Source: Scolecobasidium constrictum UM 578 (Eukaryota > Ascomycota > Dothideomycetes > Venturiales > Sympoventuriaceae). Taken from it: DNA of 64,000 nt. The translations under genes were made by a program, and so were the position numbers. Positions within the stretch are counted from its first letter, which is position 1, and each line of letters begins with the position of its first letter. The notes under the pieces are model-generated. The model searched no databases. It saw only the letters and a list, made by a program, of their open reading frames with translations, and was not told the origin of the DNA. The stretch lies in NCBI GenBank assembly GCA_000611715.1, contig AZYM01000059.1, forward strand, positions 62,001 to 126,000, read 5' to 3'. Shown here piece after piece: positions 11,214-21,819 of the stretch.

Positions 11214-12165
11214 ATGGACGCAAACCGATTGCTCATAGACGCCACCAAGCCATTAAGGCGCAGCACGCGCAAGAAAGAGCCCAGGCCATGGGCCATCGTC
11301 GAGCCCCAGACTACGCCTCAATTCGAGCAGATCAACGGCAAGGACGCAATTCACGTTGGCTTCGAGCTTGCACGCGACACGGAAGACACTTCGAAGCTCA
11401 CACTGACCGATAAGAAGCTGTACTTCAGCTTCGAAAATGAAGTGATGGTGTTCTTCAGCTCGGAGGTACGCGGCAAACTAGGCCTGGCATCCAACATACC
11501 CGGCTACGTAGTGTTCCCCTGCGGCTTGTTCCTCGAAGCTGGCGATGTCGACCAGTCAGACAAGCAGACCAAGTACAAGCGGGCGTGGCAGATGACGTAC
11601 GAGGAGTGGAAAGCGGGAAAGCCTCTCACCATCGACAACAAGGACGAGAAGCAGTTCTGGAACGCCCTGAATGCATACATAGCCAAGTACAAGGAGGACG
11701 GTCGAGCTCGAAAATATGGCGTCCGCAAGACCTCGACGGAGACTGGAAGCATTGGGTCAGCAGCTACTCCAACCCAAAGTCCTAGCCCTGTTCCCGATCT
11801 TATTCAAGCAACTTCTCCTGACTCGACTTCCGTTGCTACTCCAGGCTCGGTGACGGACGCAGTCCAAGACCAGGCTCTTGCTCAGGTAAGCTTCGCGATG
11901 CTCAATCAATGCCGACTTTGCTGACTGATCATAGCTTGACGACGCTACCACCCTAATCTCCTACCACTTCGTGGATGATGGACAACGACGACGATCCAAC
12001 ATCAGCGGCAGTCGCGAGCTATCGAGCACAATGAGCGCGGCGCAGGCGGCGGGCATGAGCATCCAACTGCAAACCATGGCCAACGTCCCGCCCAATGCCA
12101 CGCTACAGTGCGTCGTTGGTGTCTGGAAGGAAGCCGATGAGGATGACATGGACACAAGTCAATGA
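11214..12165 (+). CDS. Uncharacterised protein, about 300 residues
   Basis: Exons 11214-11885 and 11935-12165 join in phase 0. The N-terminal 170 residues look folded, mixing charged and aromatic segments (KLYFSFENEVMVFFSSEV, GYVVFPCGLFLEAG, YEEWKAGKPL). A Ser/Thr/Pro-rich linker follows (residues about 175-225), then a short C-terminal part ending in acidic residues (EADEDDMD). No signal peptide or membrane helix. I do not recognise the family. The intact long frame, clean intron and amino-acid composition support a real gene. Confidence 0.65.
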
Positions 12166-13156
12166 GAAAGCTATGGACAGAAGCCAATGCGCACTCACAC
12201 TGGTCCTTCTACGTCGCAATCTGTCCACCTGGACAAGCTGTTCATCCTTTTGGGCGACGCGGCTGCCAGGAAGGCAGTACGGGCCATGATTTATGATCCC
12301 ACTCAGACAGATTGGTATCGAAGCAATGATGTCTGTGGATTATGCTTGGCGAGAACTGCGATCGGAAGTTTGTAGGCTGTTATTGTCTGTATGGTACGAT
12401 GTCTCAAATGAACTCAAAATGGACTCAGCTTTGTCTTGATCACACTGCAAACCACGAAGGACCATCCTCAATGATCGGTTGTTCCGACCAAATACCAGCT
12501 GCAATATTTCTCGCGCGTTTCGGTAGCAAACAATGCATGTAGTGCAGACCATGAACAGGATGTTCGGACGCATCGACCGCTGCCAAGATCACTGGGAAGA
12601 GCATAGCGGTATCTTAGCTACTGAGCAACCTTTGGTGACCTGAAGGACTCATGACTCTTTTCGCTCAACTGAGCTTTAATATTGAGTGGTAGTCAAGAGA
12701 TGAGCATTAGACGTGAGACGGCTGTACTTCGAGAAGGTATACATTCCGTATGCGGTTAGCGCGACATTGAGGCTCCACTATCCCCGGAACGCGTCGCGAG
12801 CGCGTCTTCCTTCTTCTTTTCACCCGATCAAGGACAATGAGTGTCCTGCAGTTCAGATCTCGCAATCTTGTCGTATCCGAATAGTGCTCAAGATGATTTA
12901 CGTGCATGATTGGCCCTGTTTCTTCCTGTTCATGACGGTCACAGAAGTACTCACGGCAGCTCTACCCCGCAACAGACAGTCGACTCGGCTGATAGTAGGA
13001 GCCGACGATCGCCACTACAGCAAACATGGAGCCTAGGTATAAGTCCGCGCGGTACTTGCTTCAAATGGATGGGAGTTTGCGTACAAAGCTGTTTCTTGAC
13101 CACTCTCGTAATCTTCTGATCTTATCTTGTCCTCGAGCACAGTTCAAAAGGCAAAG
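12166..13156. other. Intergenic, no gene seen
   Basis: About 990 bases. Short overlapping frames on both strands show no recognisable motif. The right end is the promoter of the Baeyer-Villiger monooxygenase. Confidence 0.45.
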
Positions 13157-15019
13157 ATGTCAAACGTGAATCCTGAGATGGGCGCAATTGTGAACTGCGA
13201 CGTGCTAGTAGTTGGCGCTGGTACGTGACCCCTTCGAGCCCAGATGCTGAGACTCATAGGCCATCAGGTTTCGGCGGCGTGTATGCAATCCACAAACTGC
13301 GCCAGCTTGGTCTGAATGTCAAATGCTTTGAGGCCGGTTCATCCCTGGGCGGAGTCTGGTATTGGAATCGGTAAGAGCGCATCATGTCCAGTTGCATTCT
13401 GTGCGTGGGCGTTGACCACCAATCTACAGCTATCCAGGAGCTCGCGTGGATTCAGAATTTCCGTTCTATACCCTACGGATCCCAGAAGTCTATTCGACCT
13501 GGCAATGGTCATCACGCTTTCCAGACCACAAAGAACTCAGGCGCCACTTTGCACATATCGACAAGGTCCTGGATATCAGCAAGGACACCCAGTTCGATGC
13601 CAGAGTCAACAGTGCAGTCTGGGACAACGATGAAGCGAAGTGGACTGTCAAGACCGAAGCAGGCCATATCGCTAAGTGCAAGTATCTGTATTTGGCGACG
13701 GGTCTGCTGCACCGGAGGCATTATCCAGAGTTCCCAGGCTTGACCGATTACCAAGGTGTTCTCCACCACTCCGGCTTCTGGCCAGAGGATCTGAGCGTGA
13801 AGGGCAAGAAGGTGGCGATCATCGGCGCGGGCGCCACAGCAGTCCAGATCACACAAGAAGTCGCCAAAGATGCTGCGCACCTGACTGTGTTCATGCGCCG
13901 TCCCAGCTACTGCATCCCAATGGGCCAACGAGTCATCACAAAAGAAGAGCAGTTGCACCTGAAGAGCTATTATCCTGCTATGCTCGATGCAGGCAGACGA
14001 TCAGCCGTTGGGTTCCCAGTCGATCGACCTGCCGGATCGTTCTATGATTATACGCCCGAGCAGCGTCAAGCACACTGGGAAGAGAGCTGGTCGAGAGGCG
14101 GCTTCAATTTCGGTCTTTCGAATTGGCCAGAGATAGCTGTGGACGAGAAGGCTAATCGCGAGGCCTACGAGTTCTGGAAGTCAAAAGTGCGACAACGAAT
14201 GAAGAACCCAGCGAAGCAGGAGTTGATGGCCCCAACAGAACCTCCATACTACTATGGTACTAAGCGTGTTCCACTGGAGCATGACTACTATGAGATGCTG
14301 GATCAGGATCACGTTGATATTGTTGATATGAATAAGGACAAGCTTAAGTCATTCAACAAGACTGGCATGTTGATGGAAGACGGGCGACAGCTCGACTTTG
14401 ACATCGTTATTCTCGCAACTGGTTTTGACTCGTTCTCGGGATCGTGAGCCAACCAGAACCACATAATTGCATCGCAATACTGATTCTCTACAGATTGACT
14501 CGCATGGGCCTCAAGAGCAAGGATGGCGTCGACATGAAGGACATTTGGAGCGGACAAATATCAAGCTTCCTCGGCGTGATGATCCACGGCTTCCCAAATG
14601 CCTTCATGGTCTATTCACCGCAAGCACCTACTGCTTTCAGCAATGGTCCTACGATTCTGGAATGCCAGGGCGACTTTATCGTGGATGTGATCGCACGCGC
14701 AGAGAAAGAGGGTGCGCGAACTGTCGAGGCTAGTGCCGACGCACAAGCAGAATGGTCCGCATTGATCGAGAAGATGTGCGAGACCTTGCTTGTCCGATTT
14801 ACCAACAGCTGGTGGAACGGTGGCAACATCTACGGCAAGAAGACACAAATGCTCACATTCCCAGCCGGCATAGATCTGTACGAGAAGATGTGCAGGGCGA
14901 AGTTGGACAACAATTGGGAAGGATTCATTGTGGACAGCAAGATCAAGCAGGCAGATGTAGATGGGGCAATTGATGCACGGCAGAATGTCCATCCACAGAC
15001 CACGCTTGTGGCCTCATAA
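13157..15019 (+). CDS. Baeyer-Villiger monooxygenase (cyclohexanone type)
   Basis: A flavin- and NADPH-dependent monooxygenase that inserts oxygen next to a ketone to give an ester or lactone. Exons 13157-13220, 13268-13370, 13430-14443 and 14494-15019 give 568 residues. The FAD-binding Rossmann motif is rebuilt across the first intron as VGAGFGGVY; the next stretch reads GGVWYWNRYPGARVDSE, very typical of the family. The Baeyer-Villiger fingerprint is YQGVLHHSGFWP and the second nucleotide-binding motif is IGAGATAVQI. The late LATGFDSFSGS matches the ATG motif. The length fits cyclohexanone-monooxygenase-like enzymes. It ends tail-to-tail with sidJ, 93 bases away, but nothing links it to siderophore synthesis; it is not the ornithine N5-oxygenase SidA. 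Natural substrate unknown. Confidence 0.93.
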
Positions 15020-15112
15020 TGCGGCAGTGCTGTGAGTCTGACACGCGCGTGCCAATGATACTGGTATGATCGCTCAATTCATCTGGACTTTCAGAAATGC
15101 TCATGTCCTTTC

Positions 15113-16306
15113 TCATTGGAGTAGCGGCAAGCTTTCCTTTTCTAGACGATCCAGAAACCCAAGTACCCGCCGACACAAATCCTGCCGTGGCTCAGCTTGA
15201 TCGTCATTGCTCAAAGCATGAGACGCGTTTGGAATGATGCCGCTATGCTGGTTGTCCCATATCTGGAACTCTCCTCCGTGCTCAGCGGCATCTCTGAATC
15301 TGGACAATAATGTTTCTTTATCCACCCACTCTGGCACTGACTGATCCGCTCCCGATTGCATCACCATCAACTTACCGTTGAGCAAACCTCGTTGCCGGAT
15401 CATGCCAAAGGTCTTGGAAAGTTGAGAGTCGTCAAGATCAGAACTGAACATGTCGTCTTCTGATGGGGAGCCAGGACTTTCCGGGCTCACCAGGCTGAGA
15501 AACCTTCGACATGTTATTGGCGTGTTACCTGGGTATATGCATGCCGTGAGCTCAAGAGGTAACAATGTATCCGATGCGCTTCCATTCCGTTCTGCTTCTC
15601 TGGATAGGTCGACCATCTTCGTGTAGACTTCTTGCATCTCTTTCTGAGTTTTGTCGCCCCATCCATCTTTTAGATCTAGAAGCAGCTTCACGACTTCTCT
15701 GTCGGAAACGGCGGCCTGCATGATTGCACCATCAACGGCAAGTCGTTTTACATGTTGTAGACCTGGGTCAAAGGACGGCTTGCTCGTGTGTGGATTGGGC
15801 GCAGACAGGTAATGCAGAACGTCTTGCGATCCTGTCGAATGTCCCATGATCACTATTTTGCCCTTGCCGAATCTCGTTGTCTTGTAGTCCTTTACATATT
15901 TCACACACTGCGCCAGCTCATCGGTGTCTCTGTCAAGATGGCCCAAACCCCAACCTTGATACGAAGAGGTCAGTGTCAGGCTGAACAACGACCACTGTGT
16001 CGGTGTCAGGGCTTGGACAACGTCCGCAAGGTATGATGTAGTTGCAAGGCCATCTCCGAGTCCTCCGATGAACACCAGGCTGTGAGGCTTATGGGAACTT
16101 CCGGATGCAAACTCGAAGCTCACTAGTGTTTCGGTCTTTGAAATGATCAGCAGTTGCTGATGTACTTGGTGGGCTGCGCTTACGAAGTGGTGCAAGACTC
16201 CGGGTAGACCTCCCTTGGGCCAGAATTTGGAGTACTGGGACATCATGCTCGCTGTAAGTCGCCGGTCGAACAATTCGTGAAGCACACCAAGGCTGAAATG
16301 ATTCAT
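15113..16306 (-). CDS. sidJ: SidJ-like siderophore esterase (DUF1749 alpha/beta hydrolase)
   Basis: A cytosolic alpha/beta hydrolase of the DUF1749 family; the Aspergillus fumigatus member SidJ hydrolyses fusarinine C species so that iron can be released from imported siderophore. It is a single exon of 397 residues. The nucleophile elbow is MGHSTGSQDVLHYL; an oxyanion-region glycine cluster reads FIGGLGDGLATTSYL; the C-terminal part holds QSGADQSVPEWV with a candidate acid and HSGIIPNASHAL with a candidate His. Its position beside sidF, sidH and sidD matches the order I recall for A. fumigatus (sidJ-sidF-sidH-sidD) and is the main reason for the specific name. Two GATA-type iron-repressor boxes lie just upstream of its start. 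Confidence 0.88.
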   Translation of the reverse strand: MNHFSLGVLHELFDRRLTASMMSQYSKFWPKGGLPGVLHHFVSAAHQVHQQLLIISKTETLVSFEFASGSSHKPHSLVFIGGLGDGLATTSYLADVVQALTPTQWSLFSLTLTSSYQGWGLGHLDRDTDELAQCVKYVKDYKTTRFGKGKIVIMGHSTGSQDVLHYLSAPNPHTSKPSFDPGLQHVKRLAVDGAIMQAAVSDREVVKLLLDLKDGWGDKTQKEMQEVYTKMVDLSREAERNGSASDTLLPLELTACIYPGNTPITCRRFLSLVSPESPGSPSEDDMFSSDLDDSQLSKTFGMIRQRGLLNGKLMVMQSGADQSVPEWVDKETLLSRFRDAAEHGGEFQIWDNQHSGIIPNASHALSNDDQAEPRQDLCRRVLGFLDRLEKESLPLLQ

Positions 16307-16325
16307 TGATTAGATCAAATTCTCG

Positions 16326-16334
16326 ATCAGATAA
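16326..16334 (+). promoter_or_regulatory. ATCWGATAA box, candidate SreA site
   Basis: The plus strand reads ATCAGATAA, 20 bases upstream of the sidJ ATG (16306, minus strand). ATCWGATAA is the known extended GATA site bound by fungal iron repressors of the SreA/SRE/Urbs1 family. So close to the start it lies in the 5' leader or core promoter. Confidence 0.6.
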
Positions 16335-16505
16335 TTCTGACTCCGATCATGATGCCCTTTGCATGCACGATCACGTCAAGACGACAACCCGAGTTCGCTG
16401 ATCTCCAAAGCCGAGGAGACATCACGGCATAGCACACGCCATCACCCCCATGCTCCATGCGTGGGTTCGAAAACTCCCTAAAACTTAGCGTCGCGCTAGC
16501 TGCGG

Positions 16506-16514
16506 ATCTGATAA
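16506..16514 (+). promoter_or_regulatory. ATCWGATAA box, candidate SreA site
   Basis: The plus strand reads ATCTGATAA about 200 bases upstream of the sidJ start. It is the second exact match in this promoter, so the pair could act together for repression under iron excess. Confidence 0.62.
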
Positions 16515-18274
16515 CTTAGTTCTGTAATCAGATGCAGAATTTTCTCCAGTGTCGAAAATCGTGTGCGAGACGGCCCTTTGACGATCGATACACGCACGCT
16601 TGACAAACAGCATTCGCGTAATGAGCTCACGCAAGGAACGAGTAGAGCTGGACGCACCGCTGAGCAGCTTTCATCTCCCCAGATCCTGGCCCGGTCATGA
16701 TGGAGTCCATGGCATACGCGCAGAGCTTTCGATGATCTGTAGTCAAAGCAGTGCTCGCTGACTCTGGTATGGCCACATCTTCCCAAGCAGCTTCGAGCTG
16801 TCGACATCCGAAGCAAGTGCAATTTGAGGTGCCATTGTCCCTACGCGTCTCTGCAGTGGAAGCTGCAACATTCTGACGATAGGATGGTAGACACTGAACA
16901 AGTTTCCGATATATCCAGTCGGACATTTTCCTGGCAGTCCTCGATCTATTCCTGAAGCTAAACTATCGATGCGGTCTGAAGTGGTCCAAGTGGACGAGGT
17001 CGCAGGACGGGTCGCACAGTGCCTGTCGATCAACCATCTGGATTGCAGCTCAACCCGGAATCCACGTGGAGCACTTATCGAGATGCTGGATCTCGGAGGA
17101 ATGTAGTGTCCTAAGTCTAGCAGTGATTGACAGGAACGATAGCTCATATCAGGGCGCTACAACTGATGTGTCTATGTGTTCAGCCGCTCGTTGGACTTGA
17201 TTATGTTCGAGACTTGCTCCGGTGATATTCACCAGCAGCATCAATCGGAACTCAATTGCGGCTTTCCTCATGGAGACAGGATCTATTCCTTGGATTGCCA
17301 GACAATCTGACCATGATTCACGCCCCTCCCATGCAACGACTATGCACATGATCGTCCACATCTTTCCATCAACGCAACACATGCTATTGAGTCAGCACAA
17401 TCACATCTCGTAATGCCAGTCGCTATCTTGATGGGAAGACCTGTTTGCTTGTCTTTAGGCTCTTTACAGACTGCAATAGACACGTTTTCGCCGCACGTCG
17501 ATGGAACATGAAGTGGGAATTTGCCGAAGATGTCAACTTTCATCCTCGATCCTGCAGCGGTATTGGGGAGTGTGCAAACTCTCGGCCCCTTGCTACTGCT
17601 ATCAATTTATTTCACTGCTGATTTAGCATCACCAAATTTCTGCGAATACTCCTCGTTCGCCCGGCATGAAAGAAAACAGCGCCCAGCGTCAAGAGCCGAC
17701 CATCGTGTGACTCCAGTCCTACAAACAACCACTTGAGACTGCATGCGCATGTGGCGCTTCTGAAGGCCAAGGGTCCTTCGTTGATTTGGCAAGTGATCAA
17801 GACAAAGCTTGAGCACATGACGGCTTTGTAAAGATCCTGCTTGCATCGCGGTCTGGTTCACATTGCGCAGAAACGTACTGTATCGCAGCTCGATGCATTG
17901 GCTAGCGCCTGCGGTGGCATTTGGCCAGGTCTGGCCATGCACACTGCATCTGCAGAGTGGTCATGAAGCTTCGCTAAGCCATGTCGACAAAATTTTCCAA
18001 TGCTTGGTCGGCTATACCTTGGCTTACTGTCTGTATAGCCTTTCGGAGCATCAACATATTTTCAGACTCTCTATGCGACCTGCTGCATAGTAGAAATTTT
18101 GCATTGAAATGTATATTTGCGGGATCCAGCGGCCACACCATTGACGAATGTTTGAGGCAGAAGACCAAGTAAAATGGCAGATGAACCCGACATCGGCTCC
18201 ATGCAATCTCAGTGGATTGAAGACTGGACAACTTGATCCATATGCTATTCGCTAAACAATGCTCCTTCCGACTT

Positions 18275-19670
18275 TCACAGTTTGGCATTCCATGCTGCAC
18301 GATCTGCTGATTCCAATGGCTTCTCTCGTCCGTCCCAGAATATAGGACAAAGCTGAAACCATTTCTCCCGACTGCAAATCGAATGTACAGATCTTTTGTG
18401 CCCAAGGTCAACATAGCCACCGATCGTCAAGCCTTGAGAGTTTTCATAAGACAGAATTGTCCCACCTGTCGCTTTTGGTTCTCCCACAGCATTTGCAGTG
18501 CGAGGATCATCCAGGAAAACATAGTGAATGCAACTTGAGTACCATGCATTCACCCGCTTCGCACCACGGAAGGACTCGTCCCCAACCAAGCTGTGCCGTC
18601 CCCGGTCGTAGTCGCCAGCATTGTAATGTGCGCCATAATGATCCTCCTGTATCGTCATCAGTTATTTTACTATTCGATGCACACACAGGATACTCTACCT
18701 TTGACCAGTACAATTCGTAGTACGAGAAGCGCGTCTCATTGAATCGCCCGAAGAGGCACAGCACATGTGGGTCGAAATGGAGCTTGCGCAGATATTCGCG
18801 ATGCTGTTCAAGTGTGCCGGTCTCGTTCCATCCTGCCGCCACTCGGGGACTGTTCTGCCACTTGTTGAACAGCTCTAGATGCTCGTCGTTCTGCCAATCA
18901 ACAACCTCGAGTGAGAAGTGATCGTCTATTTCGGGAATGTATCGGCTGTAGCAAATGGAGCCGACATGTGGCTTCGGTCGCCGCACTGGATGTCGCGCAT
19001 ACACGTTTTCGTACGGAAGCTTCATCGTGAAGTGGTGGTTCTCTGGCATGAGCGGATATTGATCGAGTGGCTTTCTCAGGTTCGCATCGATTCCGCTCCC
19101 ATGTATCCAAATGGGCCGAGGACCTGTCGGAGATGCTGCACCCTGCCAGAATGAGCTTCGCAGTATCAAGATCTCGTTCTCAATGATCGGCTTCTTGTCA
19201 CTCGGAAACCATGGTTTCGGGTGCTCTACCGCTAGTCCTGTCGCTAGCAGCTCATTGTGAACTACTTCCTTCCCGACACCAATCAAGGTGAGGCGAAAGG
19301 ATTCGGTGGTTGGCCTCGCAAGAAAGATGGCATGAACAACATTCCAGATCTGGGCTAACGTAGCCGGGCAGTCCCCTTCCCATTCGAAAGTCGTTTGCGG
19401 ACTGCGATATGCCCGTGCCCATGCGGTGTTATCTGATGGTGGTGGGCATTCTTCCTTTTGTCTTGAGAAGAGATCGAGCCACGTCAAGGCAAGTGAATGC
19501 AGAGGCTCAGGTGGTGGACTCCCTCTCGCAGGCTGCTCTTCCAGAGCAAGAGTTAGCTTCACTGGGGTGCTTTGTCCGACTGCGCATACTCGATACGAAG
19601 TCAAGAATGGATGAGGCAATTTGACCAGAGGGTATGTGTGAGGAGCATAGGTTTTCTCGACCATCTTCAT
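18275..19670 (-). CDS. sidF: SidF-like anhydromevalonyl-CoA:hydroxyornithine acyltransferase
   Basis: GNAT-fold acyltransferase that transfers the anhydromevalonyl group to N5-hydroxyornithine, giving the fusarinine building block. Exons 19670-18699 and 18646-18275 join in phase 0 to give 447 residues, close to the usual length of about 460. The C-terminal acetyltransferase domain reads YELYWSKEDHYGAHYNAGDY, DRGRHSLVGD, FRGAKRV and FLDDPRT, with VVGEP-like AVGEPKA, the IucB/MbtK-type signature. The splice join is within the conserved YWSKEDH motif, which validates it. The protein ends in AKL, a peroxisomal PTS1-type signal, as expected for this step. It is divergent from sidH, sharing a promoter of about 500 bases, which suggests co-regulation. 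Confidence 0.9.
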
Positions 19671-20166
19671 AGCTGGCTGTTGGGGAGTGATTGTATGATG
19701 ATTCTCGGACTTCTGACCTTTCGCTGGGATAATGACCCTTTACAAAGGGAAAAATAGCGACCCACCATCCGGCATAGCGCCGTCTACAACAGATGATCGC
19801 AGTACTGTTCGTGGTGACCCTGCAGCGGCATACGTCGGCCATGCCTTGCTGCAAGCTGATCATTTCCCGGACTCACATTTGATGTAGACAGCGATGTCGC
19901 AGCACCCATGGCCTGGAGGCGGGAAGGATCCGTTTCGATCCCAGCAGACTGCTGCACGGGAGGTGCAGCAGCACCAGATGAAGCTCCATGGCGTTCTGGG
20001 CAAGAAAGCTTTGGTTAGCGAAACCGGGGTAATACCGTCATTGCTGCAGGGTCCACGCATTTTCATGACCAACGCTAAATTGCACGCATGTCGCAGCAGG
20101 AAGTACCGCAAGAACATGATTGAGGTTCTTCTGTGAGAGTTGATACCATCAACACCCGCAGATGCA
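19671..20166. promoter_or_regulatory. Shared divergent promoter of sidF and sidH
   Basis: About 500 bases between the two start codons. I found no exact ATCWGATAA box here. A GGATAA core occurs near 19728 but lacks the required flank. Control by other iron factors, or by the boxes at sidJ and sidD, is possible. Confidence 0.5.
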
Positions 20167-21090
20167 ATGTCTGCGCACCAGGAACCTCGAAAATATGAGC
20201 ATTTCGAAGTCTCATTTCCTGAACAGCGGATCATACAGGTGACGCTCACTCGAACGACCAAGCTGAACTGCATCGACAAGACGACGAGTCGACAAATACA
20301 AGAGGTCTGGGACGAGCTGGACAGAGATGAAGACCTGTGGGTGGGCATCATCACCGGCATTGGCATAGCTTTTTGCACCGGTGCGGACTTGGAAGGTCAG
20401 AGTGACAAAGCTTTTGCCTGCTATTTCAGCTGATAGTCGTACCTCAGAATGGAACAAAATGAATGAAGATGGCGTGGTCAATGACATGAGCGCGCCGGGA
20501 CTAGCTGGTCTCCCGCGACGTAGTGGCAAGAAGCCTATAATCGCCGCTGTCAATGGCATCTGCATGGGAGGAGGTGAGCCTAGTGATTCTTCCTCTCATA
20601 ATGGCGCACAGCTCAGATTCCGCTAGGTTTCGAAATGGTTGCCAATTGTGACTTGATCATAGCTGCATCCACGGCTATTTTCTCTCTACCCGAGGTCAAG
20701 CGAGGAATAGTCGCGGTGGCAGGATGTCTACCCAGGCTGACAAGAATCCTTGGACTGCAGCGAACCACTTATCTGGCACTGACAGGCAAGACTGTCAGCG
20801 CATCGACACTCCAAGAGTGGGGACTTGTGAATGAGGTAGTAGAGTCTGCTGCAGATGTGGCTCCAGCTGCACTCCAGCTTGCGCAGCTTCTGTGCCAGAA
20901 TAGCCCAGATGCCCTAATTGTTGGCCGTGAGGGTATACGGATGAGTTGGGAAAATGGCAGCGTGGAGGATGCCGTGAGTGACTTGGCTCTGCATTCCTAT
21001 CCGAAATTGATGGAGGGCCCAAATTTCAAGGAAGGCATCAAAGCCTTTGTGGAGAAAAGGGCGCCTAGATGGGCAAACTCGAAGCTCTGA
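20167..21090 (+). CDS. sidH: SidH-like mevalonyl-CoA hydratase (enoyl-CoA hydratase family)
   Basis: Crotonase-fold enzyme that dehydrates mevalonyl-CoA to anhydromevalonyl-CoA for fusarinine synthesis. Exons 20167-20395, 20448-20573 and 20627-21090 give 272 residues. The oxyanion-hole segments are visible: FCTGADLEEWN across the first junction and AVNGICMGGGFEMVANCDL across the second. LPEVKRGIVAVAGCLPRL is the typical following helix. I chose the acceptor at 20447 over the one at 20429 because it restores GADLEEWN without extra residues. The frame is open slightly upstream, but the first ATG is at 20167. The protein ends in SKL, the classical peroxisomal PTS1 signal, matching the known peroxisomal site of this pathway. 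Its neighbours are sidF (divergent) and sidD (same strand). Confidence 0.92.
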
Positions 21091-21819
21091 TGAAATGATT
21101 GTTGAGGTTTAGTCGGTGGTAGAATCAAATGCAGGAATATTACCACGAGCAGACATGACGAAAGACTGGTCCGTGCGGTCCCCACTTCTGCCCCCGAGCA
21201 TCACCCTGCATCTCCACGACTACCACTCTTTAACACCTTCTCGACGCGGACCAGATCGACGCAAGAGCAAAATTTTCATCTTATCAGATGATTGCACCAT
21301 CTAATCGTTTGATCATCTTGCATGGCGAGGTAATCTTAGCTTCGGATCTATGCTCCAATCCAGGCGATCGTCATGAGCGAGAGAAGCAACAATCCATCGA
21401 CGACCACACGTGAAGCGGTTTCTCTGACCCGGTGTTGTCCTCATGTAGGTACCGCACCTCTTTCTGCAAGCCCCCTTGCCTCTAGCCCCGCTTGCGTTTG
21501 AGCATGTCAATTAGAAAGCGCAAACTATTGATCTTCAAGCGAGAAGTTTTACGGCTACCCATAGAAATGGCCGATCCCGGTCACCACACGGCGCGTAGCG
21601 CCAGAGAAGTGCTCCCGGGCGATTCGGCAGCTATGTAACAGGAAGGCACATTTAGTACGCCACTTCCGATGCAGCACTTGGCTACGCGAGGTGTGTGGGA
21701 TGTTATGATCGCTAGTTGGCATTGGTGTGCCTGCCATATAGTGGACATGTCGATTCAACTCTCTATTTCCAGACACTTCTCGCAGCTTTGGCCACTGGGC
21801 AGCATGCTCCTAACTCACA
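21091..21819. other. sidH-sidD intergenic region, sidD promoter
   Basis: About 730 bases. It contains one exact ATCWGATAA box (minus strand, 21281-21289) and a CCAAT pentamer at 21355-21359, about 65 bases further on. CCAAT elements are used by the HapX/CBC iron-starvation complex, but the spacing here is not diagnostic. No gene seen. Confidence 0.5.
21281..21289 (-). promoter_or_regulatory. ATCWGATAA box, candidate SreA site
   Basis: TTATCAGAT on the plus strand, i.e. ATCTGATAA on the minus strand, about 530 bases upstream of the sidD start. Same extended GATA motif as the two boxes at sidJ. Confidence 0.62.

Larger units (their letters stand above)
16307..18274. other. Long intergenic stretch between sidJ and sidF
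   Basis: About 2 kb. The left 210 bases hold two ATCWGATAA boxes listed separately. Minus-strand frames of 80-130 codons overlap in several phases (16496-17147) but show no family signature and no convincing splice joins. I cannot rule out a small unknown gene. Confidence 0.45.

Noticed and set aside
13157..15019. Idea that the flavin monooxygenase is SidA (ornithine N5-oxygenase)
   Set aside because: It carries the Baeyer-Villiger fingerprint and YPGARVDSE stretch; SidA proteins lack these.
16496..17382. Cluster of overlapping minus-strand frames between sidJ and sidF
   Set aside because: Several phases are open at once, no family motif or clean splice joins, Cys/Ser/Arg-rich composition typical of chance frames.
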